Below are positions 8,942-17,472 of a DNA stretch of 64,000 nt, piece by piece. Below the pieces are notes generated by a model. It saw only the letters and a program-made list of their open reading frames with translations. It was not told where the DNA came from and made no database searches. The DNA comes from Herbaspirillum sp. ST 5-3. GTDB taxonomy: Bacteria > Pseudomonadota > Gammaproteobacteria > Burkholderiales > Burkholderiaceae_D. How positions within the stretch are numbered: the stretch's first letter is position 1; the number at the start of each line of letters is the position of its first letter. The position numbers and the translations under genes are program-made. The stretch covers positions 640,710 to 704,709 of the forward strand of contig NZ_STGI01000002.1 of assembly GCF_004804275.1 (NCBI RefSeq), given 5' to 3'.

Positions 8942-9550
8942 TTGATTCCATGGATGAAACTGGTTTATGTGGGCGGCACGTCGTTCATGCTGCCTGCCGC
9001 GGCGGCCATCGGTGCCTGGCTTCTCGTATCGCGCGGATATCGCGTCGCGCTGTGGTGGTCCTTGCTGTTCCTGTCCGGCCTTGGTCTGATCATTGCATCG
9101 AAGATGGCCTTCATGGGATGGGGCGTGGGGATCCCGTCGATCGAGTTCAAGGCCATGAGCGGCCATGCATACCTGACCACCTCCGTGGCACCGGTGGGGA
9201 TGTATCTGCTGTTGCAGGGGAATTCAGTGAAGGTGCGGGCCGTCGGCGTGCTGCTTGGCGTCGCCTTCAGCCTGGCGATGGGCGCATGCCTGGCATTCTA
9301 CGATTTCCATTCGATCCCGGAAATCGTCGGCGGCACCCTGATCGGAGGCGCGGTCAGCCTCGGATTCATCAGGAAGTCGGCCAGCCTGCCGACGGCGCCG
9401 GTCAACCCTGCACTGCTCGCGGGCAGCGCACTTGTCTTTCTCGTGGTCTGGCAGCTCAGACCAGGGTCGCTGGAGCGCTGGATGGTGTCGGCCGCGCTGC
9501 ACTTGTCCGGCAACGAAAAACCCTTTATCACCCGTGACTCGCGCTGCTGA
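8942..9550 (+). CDS. PAP2-like integral membrane phosphatase
   Basis: About 202 residues, mostly hydrophobic, with five or six predicted membrane helices. The motifs MSGHAY and FYDFHSIPEIVGG resemble the second and third phosphatase motifs of the PAP2 superfamily (SGH, and H with a downstream acidic residue replaced here by Glu). It may recycle undecaprenyl pyrophosphate or dephosphorylate a lipid-linked intermediate. The start is taken as TTG 8942 on the strength of the Shine-Dalgarno spacing. It is the last gene of the operon and is followed directly by a strong hairpin terminator. Family call is moderate because the first motif is not clear. Confidence 0.68.
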   Translation: MIPWMKLVYVGGTSFMLPAAAAIGAWLLVSRGYRVALWWSLLFLSGLGLIIASKMAFMGWGVGIPSIEFKAMSGHAYLTTSVAPVGMYLLLQGNSVKVRAVGVLLGVAFSLAMGACLAFYDFHSIPEIVGGTLIGGAVSLGFIRKSASLPTAPVNPALLAGSALVFLVVWQLRPGSLERWMVSAALHLSGNEKPFITRDSRC

Positions 9551-9562
9551 CGGCGCGCCGAC

Positions 9563-9595
9563 AAAAAAAGCCGGCATGTTGCCATGCCGGCTTTT
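9563..9595. terminator. Bidirectional intrinsic terminator
   Basis: AAAGCCGGCATG and CATGCCGGCTTT form a 12-base-pair stem around a TTGC loop, with an A-run on one side and a T-run on the other. It lies between the convergent genes ending at 9550 (plus) and 9622 (minus), so it can serve both. Confidence 0.88.
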
Positions 9596-9621
9596 CCATA
9601 TGCGCGGTCAACAGGTAGCGC

Positions 9622-11361
9622 TTACCATCCCACGACGTTCGGCACGCCGACCAGGCTCGGAATGAACATGAACTGCGAAATGGCCTTGTTCTCCGGATCA
9701 CCCGAGGCGCTCAGACGCTGGTAGTACTTGGTCATGAATGGCGACGCCGAATCGGTCGGCGAATTCATCATGTCGTACAACCGGACGCCAAGCTCGGCGA
9801 TGAGCGGGAAGTGGCGCGCCCAGGTGATGTAGCCGCCGGTCGCGAACGAGTCGGTAATCCCGTAAGGCACATGTCCTTCCACGCAGCTCGAGCTGTCGTA
9901 CTGGGCGAGATAGTAGCCGTTGGCACCGCTCCAGTAGTTGGAGAACAGCGGCGCGGCCTTGTCGCCATTCCAGATCGTATTCACCAGGCTGGCGGCAAAT
10001 GCGCGCGGCAACGCGGTCGATGGCAGCTGCGCATCGGTCAAGCCGAAGGCGCTCTTGAGGGTGTCGCGGCTGCGCTCCAGCGCATCCATGCCGTGCACGA
10101 GACGACGCGCGTGGTTGAAGTCCCAGCCGATATCCGGGCTGCGGGTCGAGCTGCTGGATGCAACATTGACCTGCTTGGTCGGCGAGCACTGCACCGGCTT
10201 GGTGCTGCCTTGATAGCCGGACCAGCCGTTATGCGCGGCGAGCCTCCAGTAGCCGCGGTCCAGGTCGGCCATGTCCGCCGTCGACATGTCCGCGCCGAGA
10301 CGGCCGGTCGAGGTGCGCAGCAGCGAAACGCGTGCGTTGAAGAGCTTCAGCAGGGCGCTCAGATGGTCGTGCATGCGGGTGGCGTTGTTCAGAACGACGG
10401 AGCTTTCTGCAATGTTCTGGTCGTGCTGCCATTGGCGCAGGCCGGACAGTTCCGAATAGATGATGATCTGCCAGAGGTATTTGTCGGAGAAGAAATACGC
10501 ATCCGAGCTGTCCGTGATGTCCGCCGCAGTCTTGGTGGCGATCTGGTTCAGGTTGTTGATAGTCCAGTCGCTGCCCCAGCGAGCCATGTGCTCGGCGGTG
10601 ATCTGGATCGTGTCGTTGATGAACTGCTTGTCAGCGTCGGTCAGCGTCGCGCCGGAATGCGCGAGCGCATTGGCAACCTGGGTGGCGAGGCCGAGGAACT
10701 GCACGCTTGCCAGCATCACTTCCTTGCCGATGTAACCGTTGTCGGTGCAGATAGAGCCGCCGCGGCAGATCCACTGGCGTCCCGTCGAGGTTTGCTCAAG
10801 GGCGCTGTATGCCGTTCGGATGTGCTGCGCGACCTCCTGCAGGCGGCTGGGCTCGCCGCAACGCTGCGCCATGAACCAGGTGTTGTTGGAAATGATCTGG
10901 AACTCGTACAAGGCATACACATCATGCTGCGTGAGCAGACGGTCTTGCAGCAGGTTTTGCACCAGATAGTTGTGCATATAGGTATTGCCGTCCCACAGCT
11001 TCCATACCGCGGCTTCCGCACTGCCGCCACAGGCGAAGCGGTTGACCGTTCCCGGATCGGGAGCTGGCGCAGGAGCCGGTGCGGGCGCGGGCGCAGGAGC
11101 AGGCGCGGGCGCAGGAGCCGGCGCGGGTGCCGGAGCAGGCGCGGGTGCCGGAGCAGGCGCGGGTGCCGGATCGGTTGTCGAGGACTTCTTTTTCCAGTGC
11201 AGATATCCTGCCGTGAGGTTCGTACCCGCATTTTCGGAGGCGGCTTGATCGGATTGCGCCGGATCGTCGGTGCTGCCGCCGCCACAGGCGGCGAGCAAGA
11301 CACTAGCACAGGCGCAGGACACTGCAGCTCGGAAAAATTGCTGCTTGAATATAGATGACAC
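9622..11361 (-). CDS. Exported lipoprotein of unknown function with Ala-Pro linker (paralogue A)
   Basis: I do not recognise the family. GTG at 11361 behind an AGAGGGAAG site gives a 579-residue protein with a lipoprotein signal peptide (lipobox LLAAC, Cys26), a polar segment, about 18 Ala-Pro repeats as a stiff linker, then a globular domain of about 460 residues. That domain is clearly homologous to the protein at 15626: shared blocks include RLLxQxDVYALY, WICRGGxICT, EVMLxSVQFLGLA, DLDRGYWR, IWNGD, PLFSNYWSGANG and TGGYxTWAR. The density of conserved Trp, Tyr, Asp and Arg suggests a carbohydrate-binding or cleaving domain, and the linker would hold it away from the membrane. A role in processing the exopolysaccharide is inference only. 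Confidence 0.85.
   Translation of the reverse strand: MSSIFKQQFFRAAVSCACASVLLAACGGGSTDDPAQSDQAASENAGTNLTAGYLHWKKKSSTTDPAPAPAPAPAPAPAPAPAPAPAPAPAPAPAPAPAPAPDPGTVNRFACGGSAEAAVWKLWDGNTYMHNYLVQNLLQDRLLTQHDVYALYEFQIISNNTWFMAQRCGEPSRLQEVAQHIRTAYSALEQTSTGRQWICRGGSICTDNGYIGKEVMLASVQFLGLATQVANALAHSGATLTDADKQFINDTIQITAEHMARWGSDWTINNLNQIATKTAADITDSSDAYFFSDKYLWQIIIYSELSGLRQWQHDQNIAESSVVLNNATRMHDHLSALLKLFNARVSLLRTSTGRLGADMSTADMADLDRGYWRLAAHNGWSGYQGSTKPVQCSPTKQVNVASSSSTRSPDIGWDFNHARRLVHGMDALERSRDTLKSAFGLTDAQLPSTALPRAFAASLVNTIWNGDKAAPLFSNYWSGANGYYLAQYDSSSCVEGHVPYGITDSFATGGYITWARHFPLIAELGVRLYDMMNSPTDSASPFMTKYYQRLSASGDPENKAISQFMFIPSLVGVPNVVGW
11061..11170 (-). repeat. Tandem GC-rich hexamer-like repeat coding for (Ala-Pro)n
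   Basis: About 110 bases of degenerate 6-base units (GGAGCC, GGCGCG, GGTGCC, GGAGCA on the plus strand) encode the Ala-Pro linker of the lipoprotein. Such a run is prone to in-frame length change by slippage, which would alter linker length without breaking the gene. Confidence 0.85.
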
Positions 11362-11674
11362 GTTGGCTTCCCTCTGAATTGACGAAACAAAAATGCCCAC
11401 GTCAGAGCTTGCCGGCGGGAAAATAGTTCCCATCGGAATTTGTTTCATTGCGTTACAAGGGAAGCAATACGATGAAAGATGCGCTAAAAAAATCGCACTA
11501 TCGCTGCGTGCGACACGCCGTCGGCATGCATGCGTGGAGGGGGATGCGGTTCATGAACTTCGTTCGCAATGCGCTGCGATGAAGTCCATGAGCAGCCCGT
11601 GCCGATGCAGCACGGGTCTTCAGGAAGCGCGGAATTGCTGCGTCATTCGTGTGACGCAGCCGCGTTGCATTGCG
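11362..11674. other. Intergenic region with two hairpins
   Basis: This 313-base gap separates two minus-strand genes. It should hold the promoter of the lipoprotein gene and the end of the DegT transcript. Two stem-loops are visible: CCCGTGC/GCACGGG at 11596-11616 and TGCGTCA/TGACGCA at 11639-11658. Neither is followed by a clear T-run on the minus strand. I see no convincing gene. Confidence 0.5.
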
Positions 11675-12799
11675 TCAGGAGGCGTTCGCCCTGCAAAAGC
11701 GTGACACTTCGGCCACGACATGTGAATGCTGATCGTGCGTCATTTCCGGAAAGAGCGGCAAGGAGAGAATCGTTTGCTGATTCGCGAACGCATTCGGAAA
11801 ATCTTCGTGGCGATGCCCGAGGTGGCGATAGGCGGGCAGAAAGGGAAGTGCAACCGGGTAATTGACAACAGTCTGGATGCCGGCATCGCGCAGATGCGCC
11901 CCCAGCGCGTCGCGCAGGCGGTGGCGCACGACATACAGATGGAACACATGGTCCCGTCCCGGGGCCGCATGCGGGACCGTCAGGTCCGGCGTGCCGGGCA
12001 GCGCCTTGCGATAGCCGGCGGCCCACTCGCGGCGCGCATCGGTCCACGCAGCGAGATGCCGCAGCTTCACCGACAGGATCGCCGCCTGCATGCCGTCCAG
12101 CCGGCTGTTGATCCCCTCGATCTGATGGTCGCCCTTGAACAAGCCGCCGTGCCGTGCGTACATTGCCATCTGCCGTGCCAGTTCGGCATCGGCGGTCACG
12201 ATTGCGCCGGCATCGCCCATCGCGCCGAGGTTCTTGCCCGGATAGAAGGAGAAGGTGGCGGCATTGCCGAAGGTGCCGACCATGCGCCCCTGGTAACGGG
12301 CGAAGTGGGCCTGCGCGCAATCCTCGATCACCCACAGCTTGTGCTTGCGTGCGATCGCCATGATCGGCTCCATGTCGGCAGCCTGGCCGTAGAGATGCAC
12401 CGGAATGATGCCGACGGTGCGCGGCGTGATGCGGGCTTCGACCTGCGCCGGATCGATCGTGAAGGTGTCGGCATCGGTGTCGCAGAACACCACCTTGCCG
12501 CCCGCCTGCGTGATGGTTTCCGACGTCGCGATCCATGAGTGCGCGGAGGTGATCACCTCGTCGCCAGGACGCACCCCCAGTGCATGCATGGCAATGTAGA
12601 GCGCATCGGTGCCGTTGCCGCAGGAAACGCAATGCGGAATGCCCTGCGCCGCCGCGAATTCCTGCTCGAACGTCTCGACATGCGGGCCGCGGATGAAGGC
12701 CGATTCGCGAATTACCGCGGCGATCGCGGCATCGATTTCAGGCTTGATGGAGAGGTATTGTGTATACAGGTCTGCAAACGGGACGGCGATGTTTTCCAT
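11675..12799 (-). CDS. DegT/DnrJ/EryC1 sugar aminotransferase
   Basis: A 374-residue PLP-dependent aminotransferase for nucleotide keto-sugars. Motifs are SCGNGTDALYIAMHAL, VIEDCAQAHFA (PLP Asp), and FYPGKNLGAMGDAG with the Schiff-base Lys. ATG 12799 gives the standard start (MENIAVPFADL); the in-frame upstream extension lies inside ugd and is a shadow. It is the last gene of a minus-strand unit with ugd (36 bases upstream) and a glycosyltransferase. This subfamily (VioA/FdtB/WbpE-like) makes 3- or 4-amino sugars. Which one cannot be read from the sequence. Confidence 0.9.
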   Translation of the reverse strand: MENIAVPFADLYTQYLSIKPEIDAAIAAVIRESAFIRGPHVETFEQEFAAAQGIPHCVSCGNGTDALYIAMHALGVRPGDEVITSAHSWIATSETITQAGGKVVFCDTDADTFTIDPAQVEARITPRTVGIIPVHLYGQAADMEPIMAIARKHKLWVIEDCAQAHFARYQGRMVGTFGNAATFSFYPGKNLGAMGDAGAIVTADAELARQMAMYARHGGLFKGDHQIEGINSRLDGMQAAILSVKLRHLAAWTDARREWAAGYRKALPGTPDLTVPHAAPGRDHVFHLYVVRHRLRDALGAHLRDAGIQTVVNYPVALPFLPAYRHLGHRHEDFPNAFANQQTILSLPLFPEMTHDQHSHVVAEVSRFCRANAS

Positions 12800-12834
12800 G
12801 GTATGGGTAGCGATGGTGGTTGGCAATTTCCGGA

Positions 12835-14268
12835 TCAGGACCAGGCTGCATTGTGCGCGCCCGCGATCGGCTCGCAGGATGGCAGGGAAGGCGGGGACGG
12901 CATGCGCGAACTGCGGCCGATTGCGCGATAGTCGATTCCGGCCTCGCGCATCTGTGCGGGGTCGTACAGGTTGCGGCCGTCGAAGATCAGCGGTTGCCTG
13001 AGCCCGGCCTTGATCGCCGCAAAGTCCGGGCTGCGGAACGCCTTCCACTCTGTCACGATCACCAGCGCATCGGCGTCGGTTAGCGCATCCATGGATCGCC
13101 CGACATAGGAGATATGCTCCAGCAGCCGGGGCGCGTCCGCGAAATCCCGCGCGAGCACGTGCTGTGCTTCCGGCATCGCCACGGGGTCATGGGCGCGGAT
13201 ACGCGCGCCGCGCGTGAGCAGTTCGCGGATCAGGACACGGCTCGGTGCCTCACGCATGTCATCGGTGTTCGGCTTGAACGCGAGACCCCACAGGGCAAAG
13301 GTCCGGCCTGAAAGATCATCGCCGAAGCAGTCGACGATCTTTTCGGCCAGTACCCGCTTCTGGCTGTCGTTGACCGCATCGACCGCATCCAGCACGTTCA
13401 GCGTATGGCCGAAGCGGGCTGCGACGCGCGACAGCGCTTGCACGTCCTTGGGAAAGCAGGATCCGCCATAGCCCGTGCCGGCATACAGGAAGCTGTAGCC
13501 GATGCGCGGGTCGGAGCCGATTCCCTGGCGCACCAGCTCGATATCCGCGCCCACCTTGTCGGCGAGGTTGGCCAGTTCGTTCATGAAGCTGATGCGGGTG
13601 GCGAGCATGGCATTGGCGGCGTACTTGGTCAGCTCCGCCGAAATGACGTCCATGTAAAAGGTGCGCTCATGGTTGCGCGTGAACGGCGCGTACACGGCAC
13701 GCATGAGGCCTTGCGCGCGCGCCCCGGTGGCATTGTCTTCCACGCCGATCACAATGCGATCCGGATGCATGAAATCCTCCACCGCCGATCCCTCCTTCAG
13801 GAACTCGGGATTGGACACCACCGCAAACTCCAGCCGGGGCAGGTCGCGTTGCGCCAGTTCTTCCGTGATCGCCTGCCGCACGCGTTGCGCGGTGCCGACC
13901 GGCACGGTCGACTTGTTCACGATGACCTTGAACCGGTCCATGTGACGGCCGATGTTGCGAGCAGCGGCCAGCACGTGGCTCAGGTCGGCCGAGCCGTCTT
14001 CGTCCGGCGGCGTGCCGACCGCGATGAACTGGATATCGCCGTGGGCCACGCCGGCCTTCACGTCGGTGGAAAAGAGCAGGCGCCCCGCCGCGCTGTTGCG
14101 CTCGATGATGTCCTTGAGTCCCGGTTCGTAGATTGGCACCTCGCCGGCGTTGAGCATGGCGACCTTGCGTGCATCCACGTCCAAGCAGAAGACGGTGTTG
14201 CCCAGCTCGGCGAGGCAGGCGCCAGTCACAAGGCCGACATAGCCGGATCCGATAATCGTGATGTTCAT
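12835..14268 (-). CDS. ugd: UDP-glucose 6-dehydrogenase
   Basis: A 477-residue enzyme that oxidises UDP-glucose to UDP-glucuronic acid with two NAD+. It has the N-terminal NAD fold [10 protein letters not shown], the KSTVPVGTA and [19 protein letters not shown] segments, the catalytic Cys in [12 protein letters not shown] and the C-terminal domain motif [18 protein letters not shown]. Length is a little above the 430-450 usual because of a C-terminal tail. It provides an acidic sugar donor for the polymer. It lies between a glycosyltransferase and an aminotransferase in the same direction. Confidence 0.96.
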   Translation of the reverse strand: MNITIIGSGYVGLVTGACLAELGNTVFCLDVDARKVAMLNAGEVPIYEPGLKDIIERNSAAGRLLFSTDVKAGVAHGDIQFIAVGTPPDEDGSADLSHVLAAARNIGRHMDRFKVIVNKSTVPVGTAQRVRQAITEELAQRDLPRLEFAVVSNPEFLKEGSAVEDFMHPDRIVIGVEDNATGARAQGLMRAVYAPFTRNHERTFYMDVISAELTKYAANAMLATRISFMNELANLADKVGADIELVRQGIGSDPRIGYSFLYAGTGYGGSCFPKDVQALSRVAARFGHTLNVLDAVDAVNDSQKRVLAEKIVDCFGDDLSGRTFALWGLAFKPNTDDMREAPSRVLIRELLTRGARIRAHDPVAMPEAQHVLARDFADAPRLLEHISYVGRSMDALTDADALVIVTEWKAFRSPDFAAIKAGLRQPLIFDGRNLYDPAQMREAGIDYRAIGRSSRMPSPPSLPSCEPIAGAHNAAWS

Positions 14269-14316
14269 TCCTGGTTTCCAGTCAGTAGTTTGAAGGCGAA
14301 ATTGATAACTCGGGCG

Positions 14317-15588
14317 TCAGCCGATGTGCACCCTGTCGTTTGCTTCGGCTTGCGTCGCGCTGGGCAGGCATTCGTCGAGTGCGACTGCCAGTCGTGCGGC
14401 CAGGCGGGCGAAGCTGTAATGCATTTCCACATGGCGGCGTCCGGCGGCGCCCATGTGCAGGCGTTCCTGCGGCGACATGCGGTAGAGCGTGAGAATGGCT
14501 TGCGCCAGTGCGTCCGGATCATCCGGCGGCACCGTGAGACCGGCATTGGCATCGCGCACGGGATTGTTGGCGGCGCTGGAGGCGATGATCACCGGCCGTG
14601 CCGCAGCCAGATAGTCGAACAGCTTGTTCATGCTGATGCCGAAACGATACAGGCGCGACAGGCCGACCACCGTGATCACGAACGCATCGGCCTGGGCGGC
14701 GAGCGCGGGGATCGCATGCTTGGGGACGGCCGCTTCAAAGGAGATGTTGTCAATGCCGAGTGACTGCGCCAGCTGCATCAGCCGCGGCTTCAGCGGACCG
14801 TCGCCGATCATGCGCAGGCGCACTGCACCCTTCGGAACGTGACCGGACACGAGTTTCATGGCGTGCACCAGCGGTTCCAGTCCGTTGGCCTGTCCATGTG
14901 AACCAAAATACATCAGGTCAAAAGCCGCCACCGGTCCCGGCCGCGACATGCCGGTGCTCTCCCGGAAGGCGGACAATTCGACGCCATTCGGAATCCAGAC
15001 GACCTTCTCCCGGGAAATGCCCATCGATGCGATGTAGTCGCCGGCGTAGGGCAGCAAGACCACGATGCGCGCCGCGCGCCGATACAGCCAGCTCTCGAGT
15101 CGGCGCAGCATCCATGCAGTCATGCTCCGCTCGCGCAGCTTTCCGAAATCGATGAGCGTTTGCGGCCAGAGGTCGCGCACCTCGAAGATGAACGGGACGC
15201 CATGGCGCCGCGCCAGGACCAGCCCGGCCAGTGCCGCCAGCGGGTGCACGCTGGAGCCGACCACAATATCGGGTGGGGCAAGCCCGCGCACGGAGGCGGG
15301 CAGCAGCACGCGCCAGGTGTAGGCAAACATGTTGAGGATGCGGGATAGGCCGTTGCCCTTGTATTCCGGGGTACGTATCCACAGGAAGGGAATGCCGGAG
15401 AGACACTCGTGGCGCTGCCGTTCATCTGGCGCGAGGCGCTGCCGGCCGGTCGGATGCTCGACGCTGGCCGCAATGATCGTCGCCTGCCAGCCATGCTCGC
15501 GCAGGTTCGCGGCGAGGTCGAAGTGGCGCGTCCCGCCCGCGCTGTTGGGCTCGAGCGCGTAGTGATTGAGGATCCATACCTGTTTCAT
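14317..15588 (-). CDS. Glycosyltransferase family 4 (WbuB-like)
   Basis: A 423-residue cytoplasmic GT-B fold glycosyltransferase. The N terminus (MKQVWILNHYALEPNSAGGTRHFDLA) and the segment FIFEVRDLWPQTLIDFGKL are characteristic of the WbuB/WcaI group, and IPNGVELSAF begins the C-terminal nucleotide-sugar domain, followed by the usual acidic donor-binding segment. It would add one sugar to the undecaprenyl-linked repeat unit. It lies 48 bases upstream of ugd and 37 bases after the unknown paralogue B gene, apparently co-transcribed. Confidence 0.92.
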   Translation of the reverse strand: MKQVWILNHYALEPNSAGGTRHFDLAANLREHGWQATIIAASVEHPTGRQRLAPDERQRHECLSGIPFLWIRTPEYKGNGLSRILNMFAYTWRVLLPASVRGLAPPDIVVGSSVHPLAALAGLVLARRHGVPFIFEVRDLWPQTLIDFGKLRERSMTAWMLRRLESWLYRRAARIVVLLPYAGDYIASMGISREKVVWIPNGVELSAFRESTGMSRPGPVAAFDLMYFGSHGQANGLEPLVHAMKLVSGHVPKGAVRLRMIGDGPLKPRLMQLAQSLGIDNISFEAAVPKHAIPALAAQADAFVITVVGLSRLYRFGISMNKLFDYLAAARPVIIASSAANNPVRDANAGLTVPPDDPDALAQAILTLYRMSPQERLHMGAAGRRHVEMHYSFARLAARLAVALDECLPSATQAEANDRVHIG

Positions 15589-15625
15589 GCAGCACTCTCC
15601 CGGAATGGCCGGCCTGGGTGGTTTG

Positions 15626-17149
15626 TCATTTGCCCACGCTTCCGGCCAGCGACGACACGAACATGAATCGCGACAGCATGCGTGCCGGCGCGCTCGCCGT
15701 CGGCCCCAGCGATCGATAGTAATGATCGACGAAGGACCGGGCGTCCGGGTCGGAGCGGTTCGTCAATGCGTAGAGATTTTTCCCGAGCGCCCCGATGGCC
15801 GGGTTGTAGCGCGCCCAGGTCACATAGCCGCCGGTGGGAAAGGCATCGCTCAATCCAAAGGGCGGCGTTCCTTCGACGCACTGGCCGGTGCCATTATCAT
15901 AGGCAACGCGATACCAGCCGTTCGCGCCTGACCAGTAATTGGAGAACAGCGGGCGCTCGGTGTCGCCGTTCCAGATATCGGCGACCAGCGTGTTGGCAAA
16001 TGCGTTGACAAGGCCGGCCGGCGGCAATTGCCTGTCGTCCAGCGCATAGACCGCCTTCACCGCCGCACGGTTGCGTTCGAGCGCATCGAATGCATGCACC
16101 AGGCGCCGTGCGTGGCTGATATCCCAGCCGGTGTCCTTGCGGCGCGGCACCGATTCGGCCGTCACCCGCACATGCGGCCTGACATCCTTGCCCCCATCGT
16201 CCGCGGGTGAACACACCACCGGCTTCTCCGCGCCTTCGTAAGCGGCGTAGCGGCCGTCGGCATAGTGACGCCAGTAGCCGCGGTCCAGGTCTGCCGCTTT
16301 TCCGCGCACAGGCGCTTGCTTTCCTGGAACGTGATATGAAACGCGTGCCGAGAAGAAGCGCAACAATGCGCCGAGATGCCTGCGCATGCGCTCGGCCTCG
16401 GCGCGGTTGACTGTGCCGTTCAATGTGGCGAGCGAGGGATCCTTGCGATAAAAGATACCGGCCAGCTCCGCGTAGATCGTGATCTGCCAAAGGGGCTTGT
16501 CGGTGAAGAACAGCTCGGAAGTGCCGTCCTTGACCTGGTCCGGACGCGCGCGGGCATTGACCTCCATGTACTTGATCGCCGCGTCGTTTCCCCATCGCAG
16601 CAGATGTTCGGCAGCGATTTTGGCGGTGTCATGTACGAAGGCGCGATCCGTGTTTCCCAAGGGACGGCCGGAGGTTGCCAGCGCGTTGGCAAGCGAGGAC
16701 GCGAGGCCGAGAAACTGCACGCTGGTGAGCATCACTTCCGTGTTGAGAAGACGGTTTTTTTCCGTGCAAATGGTGCCGCCGCGACATATCCATTTCCGGC
16801 CCGGTGACAGCATTGTTCCTGGTTCCATGGCCTTGTAGGCATCATCGACCAGCGCCGCAATGTCGGAAAGGCGATCGACGCGGCCGCAGCGCCGCGCCAT
16901 CGATACCGCGTTGTGGGTGAAGGTCTGGAAATCGTAGAGCGCGTACACATCGCCTTGCCCCAGCAGGCGATCACGCAGCAGGTGCTGTTGCAGGTAGGCG
17001 CGCACGTCCGCATCCCACAAAGCCCATGCCTCGGCCTCGACGCTTGAACCGCATGCAAATCCGGAATGCGGTGTCGCGACCTGCTGGCCGCTTGCACCTG
17101 TCCAGAAAACCGCGAGGAAACAAAAAGCGTAAGGTCGAAAGATTCTCAA
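15626..17149 (-). CDS. Exported protein of unknown function (paralogue B)
   Basis: A 507-residue protein with an N-terminal signal peptide (MRIFRPYAFCFLAVFWTGASG) and no lipobox, so probably periplasmic or secreted. The rest aligns by eye over its full length with the globular domain of the lipoprotein at 9622: FACGxS, RLLxQxDVYALY, MAxRCG, WICRGGxICT, EVMLxSVQFLGLA, DLDRGYWR, PVxCSP, GWDxxHARRLVH, IWNGD, PLFSNYWSGANG, TGGYxTWAR. It lacks the Ala-Pro linker. It is first in the minus-strand unit with a glycosyltransferase, ugd and an aminotransferase. I do not recognise the family; a secreted polysaccharide-active protein is a hypothesis. Confidence 0.85.
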   Translation of the reverse strand: MRIFRPYAFCFLAVFWTGASGQQVATPHSGFACGSSVEAEAWALWDADVRAYLQQHLLRDRLLGQGDVYALYDFQTFTHNAVSMARRCGRVDRLSDIAALVDDAYKAMEPGTMLSPGRKWICRGGTICTEKNRLLNTEVMLTSVQFLGLASSLANALATSGRPLGNTDRAFVHDTAKIAAEHLLRWGNDAAIKYMEVNARARPDQVKDGTSELFFTDKPLWQITIYAELAGIFYRKDPSLATLNGTVNRAEAERMRRHLGALLRFFSARVSYHVPGKQAPVRGKAADLDRGYWRHYADGRYAAYEGAEKPVVCSPADDGGKDVRPHVRVTAESVPRRKDTGWDISHARRLVHAFDALERNRAAVKAVYALDDRQLPPAGLVNAFANTLVADIWNGDTERPLFSNYWSGANGWYRVAYDNGTGQCVEGTPPFGLSDAFPTGGYVTWARYNPAIGALGKNLYALTNRSDPDARSFVDHYYRSLGPTASAPARMLSRFMFVSSLAGSVGK

Positions 17150-17472
17150 TTTTCAGCCGGCACGTGCGTGGATAAAGGCGACACGGAAAAAGCGCTTCCC
17201 ATGCGAATGCATACTGAAGCGCAGCCCCGTGCCCAGTCTAGCGAAGGCCGTGAAAAATAAAAAATACAAGATATTGATGCGTCGGCCGCAAACGCGTCGG
17301 ATCTGAGCAGTTTTTTCGATGCATTCCGTGCGTCGCATCGATGTTTGAAAAAGCTCAAGCCGTGAAGACTATCTTCTGCACAGACTGCGGACTTGGAGCC
17401 TGCTTGAAAAACTGCAGTGCTCGACGATTTTTCAAACAGACGCTTGGGCCGCTGCGGCCACCTGCGATCAAC
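17150..17472. other. Divergent intergenic region
   Basis: About 320 bases between the diverging unknown gene (minus) and the polymerase gene (plus). It contains an AT-rich stretch near 17250-17275 that may hold promoter elements. An in-frame ATG at 17341 could extend the polymerase gene, but the extra 44 residues are cysteine-rich and unlike the family. Nothing else is recognisable. Confidence 0.45.

Noticed and set aside
11061..11170. Repeat array resembling a CRISPR at first glance
   Set aside because: Units are 6 bases, in frame, without spacers, and encode an Ala-Pro linker.
12800..13048. N-terminal extension of the DegT aminotransferase gene
   Set aside because: The extra 83 codons lie mostly inside ugd and have no aminotransferase similarity; ATG 12799 gives the normal start.
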